Shown: positions 18,930 through 28,085, numbered from the stretch's first letter. The stretch: 64,000 nucleotides of DNA from Fontibacter flavus (GCF_042432905.1 NZ_JBHLWI010000028.1:62001-126000); one strand, 5' to 3'. Program-made: numbers and translations. Notes: a model not told the origin generated them from the letters alone.

Positions 18930-20327
18930 ATGTACGACGTAATAGTAATCGGTTCAGGACCTGGAGGATATGTGGCGGCCATCAGAGCAGCACAGTTAGG
19001 TATGAAAACCGCCATTATTGAAAAATATTCCACATTAGGTGGTACCTGTCTGAATGTAGGCTGTATCCCTTCCAAGGCATTGTTGGACTCTTCAGAGCAT
19101 TACCATAATGCTGCCCATACTTTCAAAACCCACGGGATCAACCTGAGCGGTCTGAAAGTGGACCTCAAGCAAATGATTGCCCGCAAAGAAGATGTGGTTA
19201 AGCAAAATGTTGAAGGGATACAGTTTTTGATGAAGAAAAACAAAATCGATGTACACCATGGTTTGGGTTCCTTTGTGGACAAAAACACTGTCAAAGTGAC
19301 CAAAGAAGATGGTACTTCTGAGAATATCCAAGGCAAGAATATTATCATCGCTACCGGTTCAAAACCTGCATCTCTGCCTTTTATCAACATCGACAAGGAT
19401 CGCATCATCACGTCCACGGAAGCCCTGAAAATGAAGGAAGTGCCCAAGCACCTGATTGTGATCGGTGGTGGGGTAATCGGTATGGAACTGGGTTCTGTTT
19501 ATGGACGTCTTGGTGCAAAAGTTTCCGTAGTGGAATTTATGGATGCCTTGATTCCTTCCATGGACAGAACGATGGGCAAGGAGCTTCAGAAATCATTGAA
19601 GAAACTTGGTTTTGACTTTTACCTGAAACATAAAGTGACTTCAGTGGAGAATAAAGGAAAAGAAGTCATTGTCAAGGCAGATAATGGAAAAGGGGAAATC
19701 ATTGAAATCAAAGGTGATTACGTGTTGGTTTCCATTGGTAGAAGACCATATACAGATGGTCTGAATGCAGAAGCTGCTGGAGTGAAATTGACCGAAAGAG
19801 GACAGGTTGAAGTAGACGACCACCTGAGAACCAATGTGCCAAATATCTATGCAATCGGAGATGTGGTGAAAGGTGCCATGTTGGCGCATAAGGCAGAGGA
19901 AGAAGGGGTCTTTGTTGCAGAAAGCATCGCCGGACAAAAACCACATATCAATTACCTTTTGATTCCTGGCGTAGTATACACCTGGCCTGAAGTGGCTTCC
20001 GTAGGTTACACCGAAGAGCAACTGAAAGAAAAAGGTATCAAATATAAAGCTGGTAAATTCCCATTTATGGCTTCTGGTAGAGCAAGAGCTTCGATGGATA
20101 CAGATGGCTTGGTGAAGGTGTTGGCGGATGCCGAAACTGACGAGATCCTAGGTGTACATATGATAGGTCCAAGAACTGCTGATATGATCGCGGAAGCAGT
20201 GGTGGCAATGGAGTACAGGGCTTCTGCTGAAGATATCGCCAGAATGTCCCATGCGCACCCAACCTATACCGAAGCCTTCAAAGAAGCTTGTTTGGCAGCT
20301 ACGGATAATAGGGCTTTGCATATTTAA
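18930..20327 (+). CDS. lpdA: Dihydrolipoyl dehydrogenase (E3)
   Basis: FAD/NAD-dependent E3 that reoxidises dihydrolipoamide on E2. The start is placed at MYDVIVIGSGPGGY, since the FAD-binding GxGxxG of this family lies a few residues from the N-terminus; the 30 upstream in-frame codons come from a repeat array. This gives 465 residues, the usual size. Visible motifs: GGTCLNVGCIPSKALL (redox disulfide), IGGGVIGMELGSVYGRLG (NAD site), TNVPNIYAIGDV (FAD), and the C-terminal catalytic HAHPTYTEAF. It lies downstream of sucA-sucB. It may also serve the glycine cleavage or pyruvate dehydrogenase complex. Confidence 0.96.
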   Translation: MYDVIVIGSGPGGYVAAIRAAQLGMKTAIIEKYSTLGGTCLNVGCIPSKALLDSSEHYHNAAHTFKTHGINLSGLKVDLKQMIARKEDVVKQNVEGIQFLMKKNKIDVHHGLGSFVDKNTVKVTKEDGTSENIQGKNIIIATGSKPASLPFINIDKDRIITSTEALKMKEVPKHLIVIGGGVIGMELGSVYGRLGAKVSVVEFMDALIPSMDRTMGKELQKSLKKLGFDFYLKHKVTSVENKGKEVIVKADNGKGEIIEIKGDYVLVSIGRRPYTDGLNAEAAGVKLTERGQVEVDDHLRTNVPNIYAIGDVVKGAMLAHKAEEEGVFVAESIAGQKPHINYLLIPGVVYTWPEVASVGYTEEQLKEKGIKYKAGKFPFMASGRARASMDTDGLVKVLADAETDEILGVHMIGPRTADMIAEAVVAMEYRASAEDIARMSHAHPTYTEAFKEACLAATDNRALHI

Positions 20328-20361
20328 GACTTGAGATATAAGATACAAGAAGTCAGACAGG
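20327..20361. repeat. Heptamer array, 5 units
   Basis: AGACTTG, AGATATA, AGATACA, AGAAGTC and AGACAGG run in perfect phase; the first A is the last base of the lpd stop codon. Confidence 0.85.
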
Positions 20362-20633
20362 GAGAATTCCGAAAGTTAAAAGGTGGATTACGGAGATAGA
20401 AAATCACGAAATGATTGAATACACATAGTGGTATTTGCCATGGGAGAATCCCTGTAGCAATGGATGATTATAATTTTCGAGAATTCCAACCCTAAAATGC
20501 CTGCCTGGCGGAAGACAAGGTTGAATTATTAAGTCAAAAGAATAAAAAGTGTCAAGTATTTTCAGGATGTGATAAGGGAATTAGCAAGTCACTTCATAGT
20601 CTTAAAAATTGAAATTGGATAAGGATTCCAAAG
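20362..20633. other. Gene-free interval between lpd and the deformylase-like gene
   Basis: No credible coding frame or RNA gene seen. The first part continues in repeat-like sequence (CCGAAAG, TTAAAAG). Confidence 0.5.
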
Positions 20634-20673
20634 ATAAAACCAGGAGCAGTAAATGCCCTGGTTTTATTTTTTT
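20634..20673 (+). terminator. Rho-independent terminator
   Basis: Stem TAAAACCAGG / CCTGGTTTTA followed by a T run, just upstream of the deformylase-like gene. It probably ends a transcript from lpd or the intergenic repeats. Confidence 0.75.
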
Positions 20674-20684
20674 AAATTGTGACC

Positions 20685-21170
20685 ATGAAAACAGTAGAAG
20701 ACATCCTTAAACTAGGTGATCCTAGGTTGTATGAAGTCTGCGAGCCAGTCAAAAAGGAAGAACTTCCTTTGGTCATGGATTGGGTGAAAGACCTGCATGA
20801 AGCCATGGAAGATATCCGAAGGAGATATGGTTTTGGTAGAGGCATTGCAGCTCCTCAGTTGGGGATTATGAAGCGGCTTTTCTATCTCAATCTGGATAAA
20901 CCTTACATTGTCATCAACCCTAAAATCCTCCATGCCAGCGAGGAGATGTTTGAGTTGTGGGATGACTGTATGAGTTTTCCCAATCTTTTTGTCAAGGTAA
21001 AAAGGCATCAGTCCCTGACTTTGGAATATTTCGATGAAAACTGGGAGAAACAAATTTGGACAATGGAAGGGGCTATTTCCGAATTGATCCAACATGAATA
21101 TGACCATTTGGATGGGGTTTTGTGTACCATGCGGGCGATTGATGAGAAAAGTTTTAAGTGGAGGGTGTAG
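20685..21170 (+). CDS. def: Peptide deformylase-like protein with altered motif 2
   Basis: Peptide deformylase removes the formyl group from nascent proteins using a metal held by one Cys and two His. Motif 1 is good (GRGIAAPQLG) and motif 3 is intact (QHEYDHLDG), so the metal site is complete with the Cys of DDCMSFP. Motif 2, however, reads DDCMS in place of the canonical EGCLS. The protein (161 residues from the ATG at 20685; an in-frame GTG lies 6 bases upstream) is slightly short. It may be a second, divergent deformylase or a deformylase-family enzyme with another substrate. No partner gene such as fmt is adjacent. Confidence 0.8.
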   Translation: MKTVEDILKLGDPRLYEVCEPVKKEELPLVMDWVKDLHEAMEDIRRRYGFGRGIAAPQLGIMKRLFYLNLDKPYIVINPKILHASEEMFELWDDCMSFPNLFVKVKRHQSLTLEYFDENWEKQIWTMEGAISELIQHEYDHLDGVLCTMRAIDEKSFKWRV

Positions 21171-21198
21171 GGAAGGCGGATGTCGAAAGGCGGAAGTT
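21171..21198. repeat. Heptamer array, 4 units
   Basis: GGAAGGC, GGATGTC, GAAAGGC and GGAAGTT, beginning at the base directly after the deformylase-like stop codon. Confidence 0.75.
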
Positions 21199-21278
21199 TG
21201 AACCATTAAGGATTTAAGGGATTAAGGGTTTCATTAAGTGGGATTTTGGAAAAGGCCTGAAGGGCGGCTCTGTGACAG

Positions 21279-21297
21279 CCCAGGGAGAAGCCCTGGG
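21279..21297. repeat. REP-like hairpin
   Basis: CCCAGGG-AGAAG-CCCTGGG forms a perfect 7-bp stem, preceded by GGCT...AGCC. It lies in non-coding DNA within a heptamer-rich spacer. No T run follows, so it is not a terminator. Confidence 0.5.
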
Positions 21298-21355
21298 AAT
21301 AGGGTGCAACCAAGATGAATCAGAGGTCTGAAGGACCGGATTGAATAGGGATTTC

Positions 21356-21383
21356 GAAAGTCAGATGTCGAAAGTCAGATGGA
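21356..21383. repeat. Heptamer array, 4 units
   Basis: GAAAGTC, AGATGTC, GAAAGTC and AGATGGA: two nearly identical 14-base halves. Confidence 0.8.
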
Positions 21384-21497
21384 GGAATTTTTTGGCCTTT
21401 ATGGAAAGGAATGAAAGAGTAATGGGTAGGTTCTGAATTAATCCCCATATTTCCTGATGTTTTTTGGATTCAATCGGGCTACTTTAAATTATTTCCC

Positions 21498-21505
21498 TAA
21501 TTTTG
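21498..21505 (+). promoter_or_regulatory. Candidate -7 element of carB
   Basis: TAATTTTG followed by CA, an exact TAnnTTTG match 48 bases before the chosen ATG. No TTG at the expected distance. It overlaps the first upstream in-frame ATG (21503), which supports the start at 21554. Confidence 0.45.
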
Positions 21506-21553
21506 CACCAATTTAGCCATCAGTATTTAACCCTCTTTAAAACCTCATTTAGA

Positions 21554-24373
21554 ATGCCTAAGGACTCCAGCATCAAACACGTTCTACTCATTGGTTCAGG
21601 CCCCATCGTCATCGGACAAGCTTGTGAATTCGATTATTCCGGTTCTCAGGCTTCCAGGTCACTCAGGGAAGAAGGTATCAAAGTTACCTTGATCAACTCC
21701 AATCCGGCTACGATCATGACTGATCCAGTGACAGCAGATAATGTGTATTTGCTGCCACTCGAAAAAAAATCCATCATCAAAATCTTACAAGAACATCCGG
21801 ATATTGATGCAGTCCTTCCTACTATGGGGGGTCAAACTGCTCTTAACCTCGCTATCGACTGTGATAAGGCAGGTATCTGGAAAAAGTTTGGTGTCAGAAT
21901 GATCGGTGTGGATATCGATGCTATTGATACTGCTGAAAACAGAGAGAAGTTCAAGGCTTTGATGGAGAAAATCGGTGTAGGGGTATGTAAAGGGGATACC
22001 GCCACTTCCTTCCTTCAAGGTAAAGAAATCGCACAGGAAATCGGTTTCCCACTGATCATCAGGGCTTCCTATACCCTAGGTGGTGCAGGTGGTGCTTTTG
22101 TAGAAAAAGCAGAGGATTTTGAGAAATTGCTTTCAGCAGGTCTGCAAGCATCTCCAGTTCATGAAGTCTTGATCGAGCAAAGTATTTTGGGCTGGAAAGA
22201 ATATGAGCTGGAAGTTATGAGGGACAATATCGGGAACATGATTGTAATCTGTTCTATCGAAAACTTTGACCCTATGGGCGTACATACAGGTGACTCTATC
22301 ACCGTTGCCCCTGCCATGACCTTACCGGATACCGTGTATCAGCGCATGAGGAATTATGCCATCACCATGATGAACAGTATCGGAAACTTTGCCGGAGGAT
22401 GTAATGTGCAGTTTGCGGTCAGCCCTGACAATTCTGAAATCATCGGTATTGAAATCAACCCTAGGGTTTCCCGATCCTCAGCGTTGGCATCCAAGGCTAC
22501 CGGATATCCTATTGCCAAAGTGGCTGCTAAATTGGCCATTGGCTACAACTTGGACGAGTTATCCAATTCCATTACAGGAACCACCTCTGCATTTTTTGAA
22601 CCTGCCATAGATTATGTGATCGTTAAAATCCCAAGATGGAACTTCGATAAATTCAAAGGCTCAGACCGTCGCCTAGGCCTTTCTATGAAAGCTGTGGGTG
22701 AAGTCATGGGCATTGGTCGCAATTTTCAGGAAGCCCTGCAAAAGGCCTGTCAGTCATTGGAGATCAAAAGAAATGGTCTTGGAGCGGACGGTAAAGAATT
22801 AAGAAATCAGGAAGAGTTATTGTACAGCCTGGCCAATCCAAGTTGGAACAGACTGTTCCATGTCTATGATGCTTTCAAATTGGGAATATCCTTCAGAACA
22901 ATTCAGGATTTGACCAAAATCGATAAATGGTTCCTTAAGCAGATTGAAGAGCTGATCCACGTTGAAGCTGAAATTGAAAAATTCAATATTAACAACATCC
23001 CAAGAGAGCTGATGGATATGGCCAAGAAGAAGGGCTATGCAGACCGTCAGATCGCACATTTATTGGGTTGCTTGGAATCTGAGGTGTTCAACAAGCGATA
23101 CACTGAGATGGGGATCAGAAGGGTTTATAAGTTGGTAGATACCTGTGCAGCGGAATTTGAGGCTCAGACTCCTTATTACTATTCCACTTTTGGGGAAGAG
23201 AATGAATCCGTACCATCCAATAAGAAAAAAGTGGTGGTTCTGGGTTCAGGTCCAAACAGGGTTGGTCAGGGAATTGAATTTGATTATTCCTGCGTGCATG
23301 GAGTATTGGCTGCCAAAGAGTGTGGGTATGAAACCATCATGATCAACTGTAACCCTGAGACTGTTTCCACGGATCCGGATATTTCTGATAAGCTGTATTT
23401 TGAACCGGTATTCTGGGAACATATTTATGAAATCATCCTTCAGGAGAACCCAATTGGGGTGATTGTTCAGCTGGGAGGACAGACAGCACTGAAATTGGCC
23501 GAAAAGATGGACAAATACGGTATCCCTATCATTGGTACCAGTTATGAGGCTTTGGATTTGGCGGAAGATAGAGGCAGATTTTCCACCTTGCTGAAAGAAA
23601 ATGAGGTGCCTTACCCTGAGTTCGGTACTATCCACAACACAGATGAGGCTTTGGAATTGTGTAAAACCATTGGGTTCCCGCTGTTGGTAAGGCCATCTTA
23701 TGTATTGGGTGGTCAGGGCATGAAGATCGTGATCAATGAGAAGGAACTGGAAGAGCATGTTGTCAATGTGCTCAAAGATATTCCGAATAATGAAATCCTG
23801 TTGGATCATTTCCTAGAAGGTGCGATTGAGGCTGAAGCTGATGCTATCTGTGACGGAGAAAATGTCTATATCATCGGTATTATGCAGCATATTGAACCTG
23901 CAGGTATTCACTCTGGAGACTCTTATGCGGTACTCCCTCCGTATAACCTCGGTGATTATGTTATGCGTCAGATAGAAACCTATACCCATAAGATTGCCTT
24001 GGCACTCAAAACGGTTGGTTTGATCAATATTCAGTTTGCGATAAAAAATGACAGGGTTTATGTCATCGAAGCCAACCCTAGGGCATCCAGAACCGTTCCA
24101 TTTATCTGTAAAGCATATCAGGAGCCTTACGTGAATTATGCGACAAAAGTGATGTTGGGTGAGAAAAAAGTAACTGATTTTGAATTCAAACCAGTGAAAA
24201 AGGGTTATGCTATCAAGGAACCTGTTTTCTCATTCCACAAATTCCCGAATGTCAATAAGGAATTAGGGCCTGAGATGAAGTCTACGGGAGAGGCGATCTA
24301 TTTCATCGATGATTTGATGGATGATTATTTCCTGAAGATTTATGCCGAAAGGAATCTGTATTTGAGTAGATAA
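21554..24373 (+). CDS. carB: Carbamoyl-phosphate synthase large subunit lacking the MGS allosteric domain
   Basis: It makes carbamoyl phosphate from bicarbonate, ATP and ammonia delivered by CarA, for pyrimidines and arginine. The start MPKDSSIKHVLLIGSGPIVIG fits the family N-terminus. Both ATP-grasp synthetase halves are present (first IRASYTLGGAGGAF, second VRPSYVLGGQGMK), joined by the oligomerisation region. The protein ends at residue 939, shortly after LGPEMKSTGEAIYFIDD, where enterobacterial CarB (about 1070) continues into the MGS-like domain that binds UMP and ornithine. From memory, other Bacteroidota CarB proteins also stop here, so it is probably a lineage trait rather than a broken gene. 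carA is not in the window. Confidence 0.96.
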   Translation: MPKDSSIKHVLLIGSGPIVIGQACEFDYSGSQASRSLREEGIKVTLINSNPATIMTDPVTADNVYLLPLEKKSIIKILQEHPDIDAVLPTMGGQTALNLAIDCDKAGIWKKFGVRMIGVDIDAIDTAENREKFKALMEKIGVGVCKGDTATSFLQGKEIAQEIGFPLIIRASYTLGGAGGAFVEKAEDFEKLLSAGLQASPVHEVLIEQSILGWKEYELEVMRDNIGNMIVICSIENFDPMGVHTGDSITVAPAMTLPDTVYQRMRNYAITMMNSIGNFAGGCNVQFAVSPDNSEIIGIEINPRVSRSSALASKATGYPIAKVAAKLAIGYNLDELSNSITGTTSAFFEPAIDYVIVKIPRWNFDKFKGSDRRLGLSMKAVGEVMGIGRNFQEALQKACQSLEIKRNGLGADGKELRNQEELLYSLANPSWNRLFHVYDAFKLGISFRTIQDLTKIDKWFLKQIEELIHVEAEIEKFNINNIPRELMDMAKKKGYADRQIAHLLGCLESEVFNKRYTEMGIRRVYKLVDTCAAEFEAQTPYYYSTFGEENESVPSNKKKVVVLGSGPNRVGQGIEFDYSCVHGVLAAKECGYETIMINCNPETVSTDPDISDKLYFEPVFWEHIYEIILQENPIGVIVQLGGQTALKLAEKMDKYGIPIIGTSYEALDLAEDRGRFSTLLKENEVPYPEFGTIHNTDEALELCKTIGFPLLVRPSYVLGGQGMKIVINEKELEEHVVNVLKDIPNNEILLDHFLEGAIEAEADAICDGENVYIIGIMQHIEPAGIHSGDSYAVLPPYNLGDYVMRQIETYTHKIALALKTVGLINIQFAIKNDRVYVIEANPRASRTVPFICKAYQEPYVNYATKVMLGEKKVTDFEFKPVKKGYAIKEPVFSFHKFPNVNKELGPEMKSTGEAIYFIDDLMDDYFLKIYAERNLYLSR

Positions 24374-24406
24374 AATTATAATTACGGAACCAGGGAAGTT
24401 TGTAAA

Positions 24407-24441
24407 AGACATAAGACAAAAGATACAAGACATAAGATTTG
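24407..24441. repeat. Heptamer array, 5 units
   Basis: AGACATA, AGACAAA, AGATACA, AGACATA and AGATTTG in perfect phase. It faces an inverted array at 24467-24533 and could pair with it (11-bp perfect match). Confidence 0.9.
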
Positions 24442-24465
24442 GGTTGAAAAACCATTTTCAACAAC

Positions 24466-24533
24466 ATCTTATGTCTGTCTTTTTGTTAAAAAATGCGGTC
24501 TTATGTCTAACTTCTCACATCTGAAAGTCTAAA
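24466..24533. repeat. Heptamer arrays in inverted orientation before DUF4834 gene
   Basis: ATCTTATGTCT (24466-24476) is the exact reverse complement of AGACATAAGAT at 24428-24438. A second run follows at 24499-24533: TCTTATG, TCTAACT, TCTCACA, TCTGAAA and a shifted GTCTAAA, ending one base before the next ATG. Confidence 0.8.
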
Positions 24534-24534
24534 C

Positions 24535-24795
24535 ATGGGATTTATATTTAAGTTTCTTTTAATTGCTATTGCGCTTTCTTGGATTTTCTCTAAGCTCCTG
24601 CAGTTTTTTTTAAGAAGCAAACTGAGTCAGTTTGTCAATCACGCCAATGACCTGCAAAGAGAAGAAGAAAGAAGAAGAAGAGGAGGCGGAAAAGGTGACG
24701 TGAATGTAGACCATATTCCCCGGGAATATCAGGAAAAAAGATCCAAAGAAATCAAGGGTGGGGATTATGTCGATTATGAGGAAGTGAAGGATTGA
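24535..24795 (+). CDS. DUF4834-family small membrane protein
   Basis: 86 residues with one N-terminal membrane helix (about 3-25, IFKFLLIAIALSWIFSKLLQ) and a charged cytoplasmic tail (REEERRRRGGG, then YVDYEEVKD). The layout matches the small Bacteroidota-specific DUF4834 family, whose function is unknown. It is flanked on both sides by heptamer arrays and is the only gene between carB and gcvP. The Arg/Glu-rich tail suggests protein contacts, which is inference. Confidence 0.8.
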   Translation: MGFIFKFLLIAIALSWIFSKLLQFFLRSKLSQFVNHANDLQREEERRRRGGGKGDVNVDHIPREYQEKRSKEIKGGDYVDYEEVKD

Positions 24796-24836
24796 GTAGG
24801 GAGAAGCGAGACCCTAGATACAAGATATAAGACCAA
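24795..24836. repeat. Heptamer array, 6 units
   Basis: AGTAGGG, AGAAGCG, AGACCCT, AGATACA, AGATATA and AGACCAA; the first base is the last base of the DUF4834 gene's stop codon. Confidence 0.85.
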
Positions 24837-24877
24837 ATATCTATAAAGAGGGATTTCGGAAGGGGTATTTTGTAATT

Positions 24878-24912
24878 CCGACTTTCGCCTTTCGAAATTC
24901 CACTTTCGCCCT
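24878..24912. repeat. Heptamer array, reverse orientation
   Basis: CCGACTT, TCGCCTT, TCGAAAT, TCCACTT and TCGCCCT run in phase; these are complements of GAAAGGC/GGAAGTT-type units. Confidence 0.75.
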
Positions 24913-24941
24913 GTTCTACATCTTGCACTTATACCAAACAA

Positions 24942-24970
24942 AAAGCCGATTGGATTCCCCAATCGGCTTT
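24942..24970 (-). terminator. Terminator of gcvP (bidirectional shape)
   Basis: 12-bp perfect stem AAAGCCGATTGG / CCAATCGGCTTT with a 5-base loop, A run on the left and T run on the right; it lies 20 bases beyond the gcvP stop. Confidence 0.88.
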
Positions 24971-24990
24971 TTTTATCTATTCAAAACAGC

Positions 24991-27885
24991 TTATTCTGCT
25001 GTAGTTTCTGCATATTCTTCTACCGGAATACAGCTACATACCAAGTTTCTGTCACCGTATGCAGAATCAATTCTTCTTACTGTAGGCCAGAATTTGTTGC
25101 CTTTCACATATGGTAGTGGATAGACCGCTTTCTCTCTGCTGTAAGGGAAGTTCCAGGTGTCAGCCAAGGCCAAACCTGCTGTATGCGGAGCGTTTTTCAA
25201 TACGTTATCTTCCTTGTCTGCTTTGCCGTCATAGATTTCCTGGATTTCAGAACGGATGGCAATCATGGCATCACAGAACCTGTCAAGTTCAGCCAAAGTC
25301 TCAGACTCTGTTGGCTCTACCATCAAAGTACCGGCTACAGGGAAGGAAACAGTAGGAGCATGGAAGCCATAATCCATCAAACGCTTGGCGATATCTTCCA
25401 CTTCTACACCTACTTCTTTGAAAGCTCTGCAATCCAAAATCATTTCGTGGGCTGCTCTTCCATTGGAACCTGAGTACAGGATTGGATAATGTGCTTCCAA
25501 TCTGGCTTTGATATAGTTGGCATTCAGGATGGCAATTTTGGTAGCATTGGTCAAGCCTTCACCGCCCATCATTGCAATGTATGCATAGGAGATCGGTAGG
25601 ATTGAAGCACTGCCAAAAGGTGCTGCGGAAATCGCATTGATTGCCTGTGTTCCACCTGTTTTGACCACAGGGTTTCCAGGTAGGAAAGGAGCCAAGTGCT
25701 GTGCTACACAAATTGGGCCCATGCCAGGTCCACCACCACCGTGAGGGATGCAGAATGTTTTGTGTAGGTTCAGGTGACAAACATCAGCACCGATTCTACC
25801 AGGGCTGGTCAGACCTACCTGTGCATTCATATTGGCGCCATCCATATAAACCTGTCCTCCATTGTCATGGATGATTTGACATATTTCTTGGATCGCTTCT
25901 TCAAATACACCGTGGGTAGATGGGTAAGTTACCATCAGAGAAGAAAGCTCATTTTTATGTTCTTCTGCTTTGGCTCTTAAATCTTCCACATCAATGTTGC
26001 CTCTCTCATCACATTTTACCAGCACTACCTTCATGCCTGCCATTACCGCAGAAGCCGGGTTGGTACCATGTGCTGAAGTTGGAATCAAAGCAATATTTCT
26101 GTGGTGGTCACCTCTGCTTTGGTGATATGCCCTAATAACCATCAGACCGGCATATTCACCTTGTGCACCGGAGTTAGGTTGCAAAGAAGTATCGGCAAAA
26201 CCGGTAATTTCAGTCAACCAGTTTCTCAGATTTTGGAACATTTCGTAATAACCAGCTGCCTGATCTTGTGGTGCGAATGGATGCAATTGACCAAATTCCG
26301 GCCAAGTAACCGGGATCATTTCGGTGGTGGCATTCAATTTCATGGTACAAGAGCCCAATGAAATCATAGAATGAACCAAGGAAAGATCTTTGTTTTCCAA
26401 TCTCTTGATATATCTCAACATCTCATGCTCAGCATGATATTGATTGAAAACTGGATGGGTAAGGAATTCTGATTTTCTACCCAAACCTGTAGGAAGGTTG
26501 ATTTCCAGACTGTCAATCAGGGCATCCCAGTTGAGCTGTGTTTTTTGATTCGTGGATTTAGCGAAAACCTCCACAACATCTTTCACATCTTCCAATGTTT
26601 TCACCTCATCAAAGGCCAATAAAATTGCACCTTCTTCATACCTGAAGTTCATTTCAGCAGAAAGGGCGAAAGCCTGGATTTTGGATTGCTGCACAGCATC
26701 CACTTTGATTTTGATGGTGTCAAAGAAATTGGTATTGCTCTGTTCAAAGCCCATTTCTTTCAAGGCTTTGGCAGTCAATTGGGCAAGTCCATGTGTTCTT
26801 GTCGCAATTTCCTTTAGGCCTTTTGGACCATGGTAAACTGCGTACATGCCGGACATCACCGCCAACAATACCTGTGCAGTACAGATGTTGGAAGTAGCTT
26901 TTTCTCTTTTGATATGTTGTTCTCTGGTCTGCAAAGCCATTCTGTAGGCCTTGTTGCCATCCTTGTCGATAGAGACACCGATGATTCTACCAGGAACTTG
27001 TCTTTTATAAGCCTCTTTGGTCGCAAAGAATGCAGCGTGAGGACCTCCATAGCCCATAGGAACGCCCAATCTTTGGCTCGTACCTACTACTACATCAGCA
27101 CCCATCTCCCCTGGAGGAGTTAGAAGCGTCAAGCTCAGAAGGTCTGTAGCAAATGCAGTCAGTACGTTATTTTCCTTAGCTGTAGCTACCAATGCGCTGT
27201 AATCGATCACTTCACCGTCTAGGTTAGGATATTGAAGCATGACACCAAACAGATTTGGGTCTGTCAGATCCAGTTCAGAAAGAGGTGCAATCACCAACTC
27301 AATGCCGATAGGTGCAGACCTGGTGATCAATAGATCCTTGGTCTGAGGGAATACTTTCTCGTCTACGAAAAACTTATTGGCGTTTTTCTTTTCTCTTGGC
27401 TTGGATGCGTCCAGCATGGTCATGGCTTCAGCAGCTGCAGTAGCCTCATCCAAAAGGGATGCATTGGCCATCTCCATGCCCGTCAGTTCCATTACCATGG
27501 TCTGGTAATTGATCAATGCTTCAAGCCTTCCTTGAGCAATCTCAGCCTGATAAGGGGTGTATGCGGTATACCAACCTGGATTTTCAAGAATATTTCTCAA
27601 AATCACTCCCGGTACAAAGGTATCGTAGTAGCCCATGCCGATGAATGATTTGAAGATCCTGTTTTTAGAAGCCAACTCTTTGAACTCTTTCAAAAACGTC
27701 GCCTCAGATTTTGCCTGAGGCAGATCCAAAGGCTTTTCCAATTGAATGGATTTTGGGATAGTTTGATCGATCAGCTCGTCTAATGAAGCAGCTCCAATGG
27801 CATTAAGCATGTGGGAGATTTCTTCTGAAGAAGGGCCATTATGTCTGTTTTCAAACTTTGTGGAGGGATTGAGATTAATTTTCAT
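24991..27885 (-). CDS. gcvP: Glycine dehydrogenase (decarboxylating), P-protein
   Basis: PLP-dependent P-protein of the glycine cleavage system; it decarboxylates glycine and loads aminomethyl onto lipoyl H-protein. The fused single-chain form (964 residues) is seen. The start is placed at MKINLNPSTKFENRHNGPS because the family begins just before the RHNGP motif; the 40 upstream in-frame codons overlap the promoter. The PLP lysine lies in HLNLHKTFCIPHGGGGPGMG, and glycine-rich PMGYGGPHAAFF marks the first half. H- and T-proteins are not nearby. Confidence 0.96.
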   Translation of the reverse strand: MKINLNPSTKFENRHNGPSSEEISHMLNAIGAASLDELIDQTIPKSIQLEKPLDLPQAKSEATFLKEFKELASKNRIFKSFIGMGYYDTFVPGVILRNILENPGWYTAYTPYQAEIAQGRLEALINYQTMVMELTGMEMANASLLDEATAAAEAMTMLDASKPREKKNANKFFVDEKVFPQTKDLLITRSAPIGIELVIAPLSELDLTDPNLFGVMLQYPNLDGEVIDYSALVATAKENNVLTAFATDLLSLTLLTPPGEMGADVVVGTSQRLGVPMGYGGPHAAFFATKEAYKRQVPGRIIGVSIDKDGNKAYRMALQTREQHIKREKATSNICTAQVLLAVMSGMYAVYHGPKGLKEIATRTHGLAQLTAKALKEMGFEQSNTNFFDTIKIKVDAVQQSKIQAFALSAEMNFRYEEGAILLAFDEVKTLEDVKDVVEVFAKSTNQKTQLNWDALIDSLEINLPTGLGRKSEFLTHPVFNQYHAEHEMLRYIKRLENKDLSLVHSMISLGSCTMKLNATTEMIPVTWPEFGQLHPFAPQDQAAGYYEMFQNLRNWLTEITGFADTSLQPNSGAQGEYAGLMVIRAYHQSRGDHHRNIALIPTSAHGTNPASAVMAGMKVVLVKCDERGNIDVEDLRAKAEEHKNELSSLMVTYPSTHGVFEEAIQEICQIIHDNGGQVYMDGANMNAQVGLTSPGRIGADVCHLNLHKTFCIPHGGGGPGMGPICVAQHLAPFLPGNPVVKTGGTQAINAISAAPFGSASILPISYAYIAMMGGEGLTNATKIAILNANYIKARLEAHYPILYSGSNGRAAHEMILDCRAFKEVGVEVEDIAKRLMDYGFHAPTVSFPVAGTLMVEPTESETLAELDRFCDAMIAIRSEIQEIYDGKADKEDNVLKNAPHTAGLALADTWNFPYSREKAVYPLPYVKGNKFWPTVRRIDSAYGDRNLVCSCIPVEEYAETTAE

Positions 27886-27941
27886 AATCGAATATGGTAG
27901 GAGAATTATTTGGGTTATATCCTCATTGAATTTTCGTAGTG

Positions 27942-27949
27942 CAAAGGTA
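27942..27949 (-). promoter_or_regulatory. Candidate -7 element of gcvP
   Basis: On the - strand TACCTTTG followed by CA, 56 bases before the chosen ATG. No TTG at the usual distance was found. Confidence 0.45.
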
Positions 27950-28085
27950 TGAATTATTGAAAGATATTGTTTTTTTATGCCCAATAAATATAGAGGTATA
28001 AACACCCAAATTGATAAACGGTTTTAATGTTTTAGGAATAATTTTTATGTTTAGAGCCTAAATTCGATAAACCTTAATGTAACGT

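Noticed and set aside
27886..28005. N-terminal extension of gcvP
   Set aside because: It runs through the candidate -7 element and lacks family similarity.
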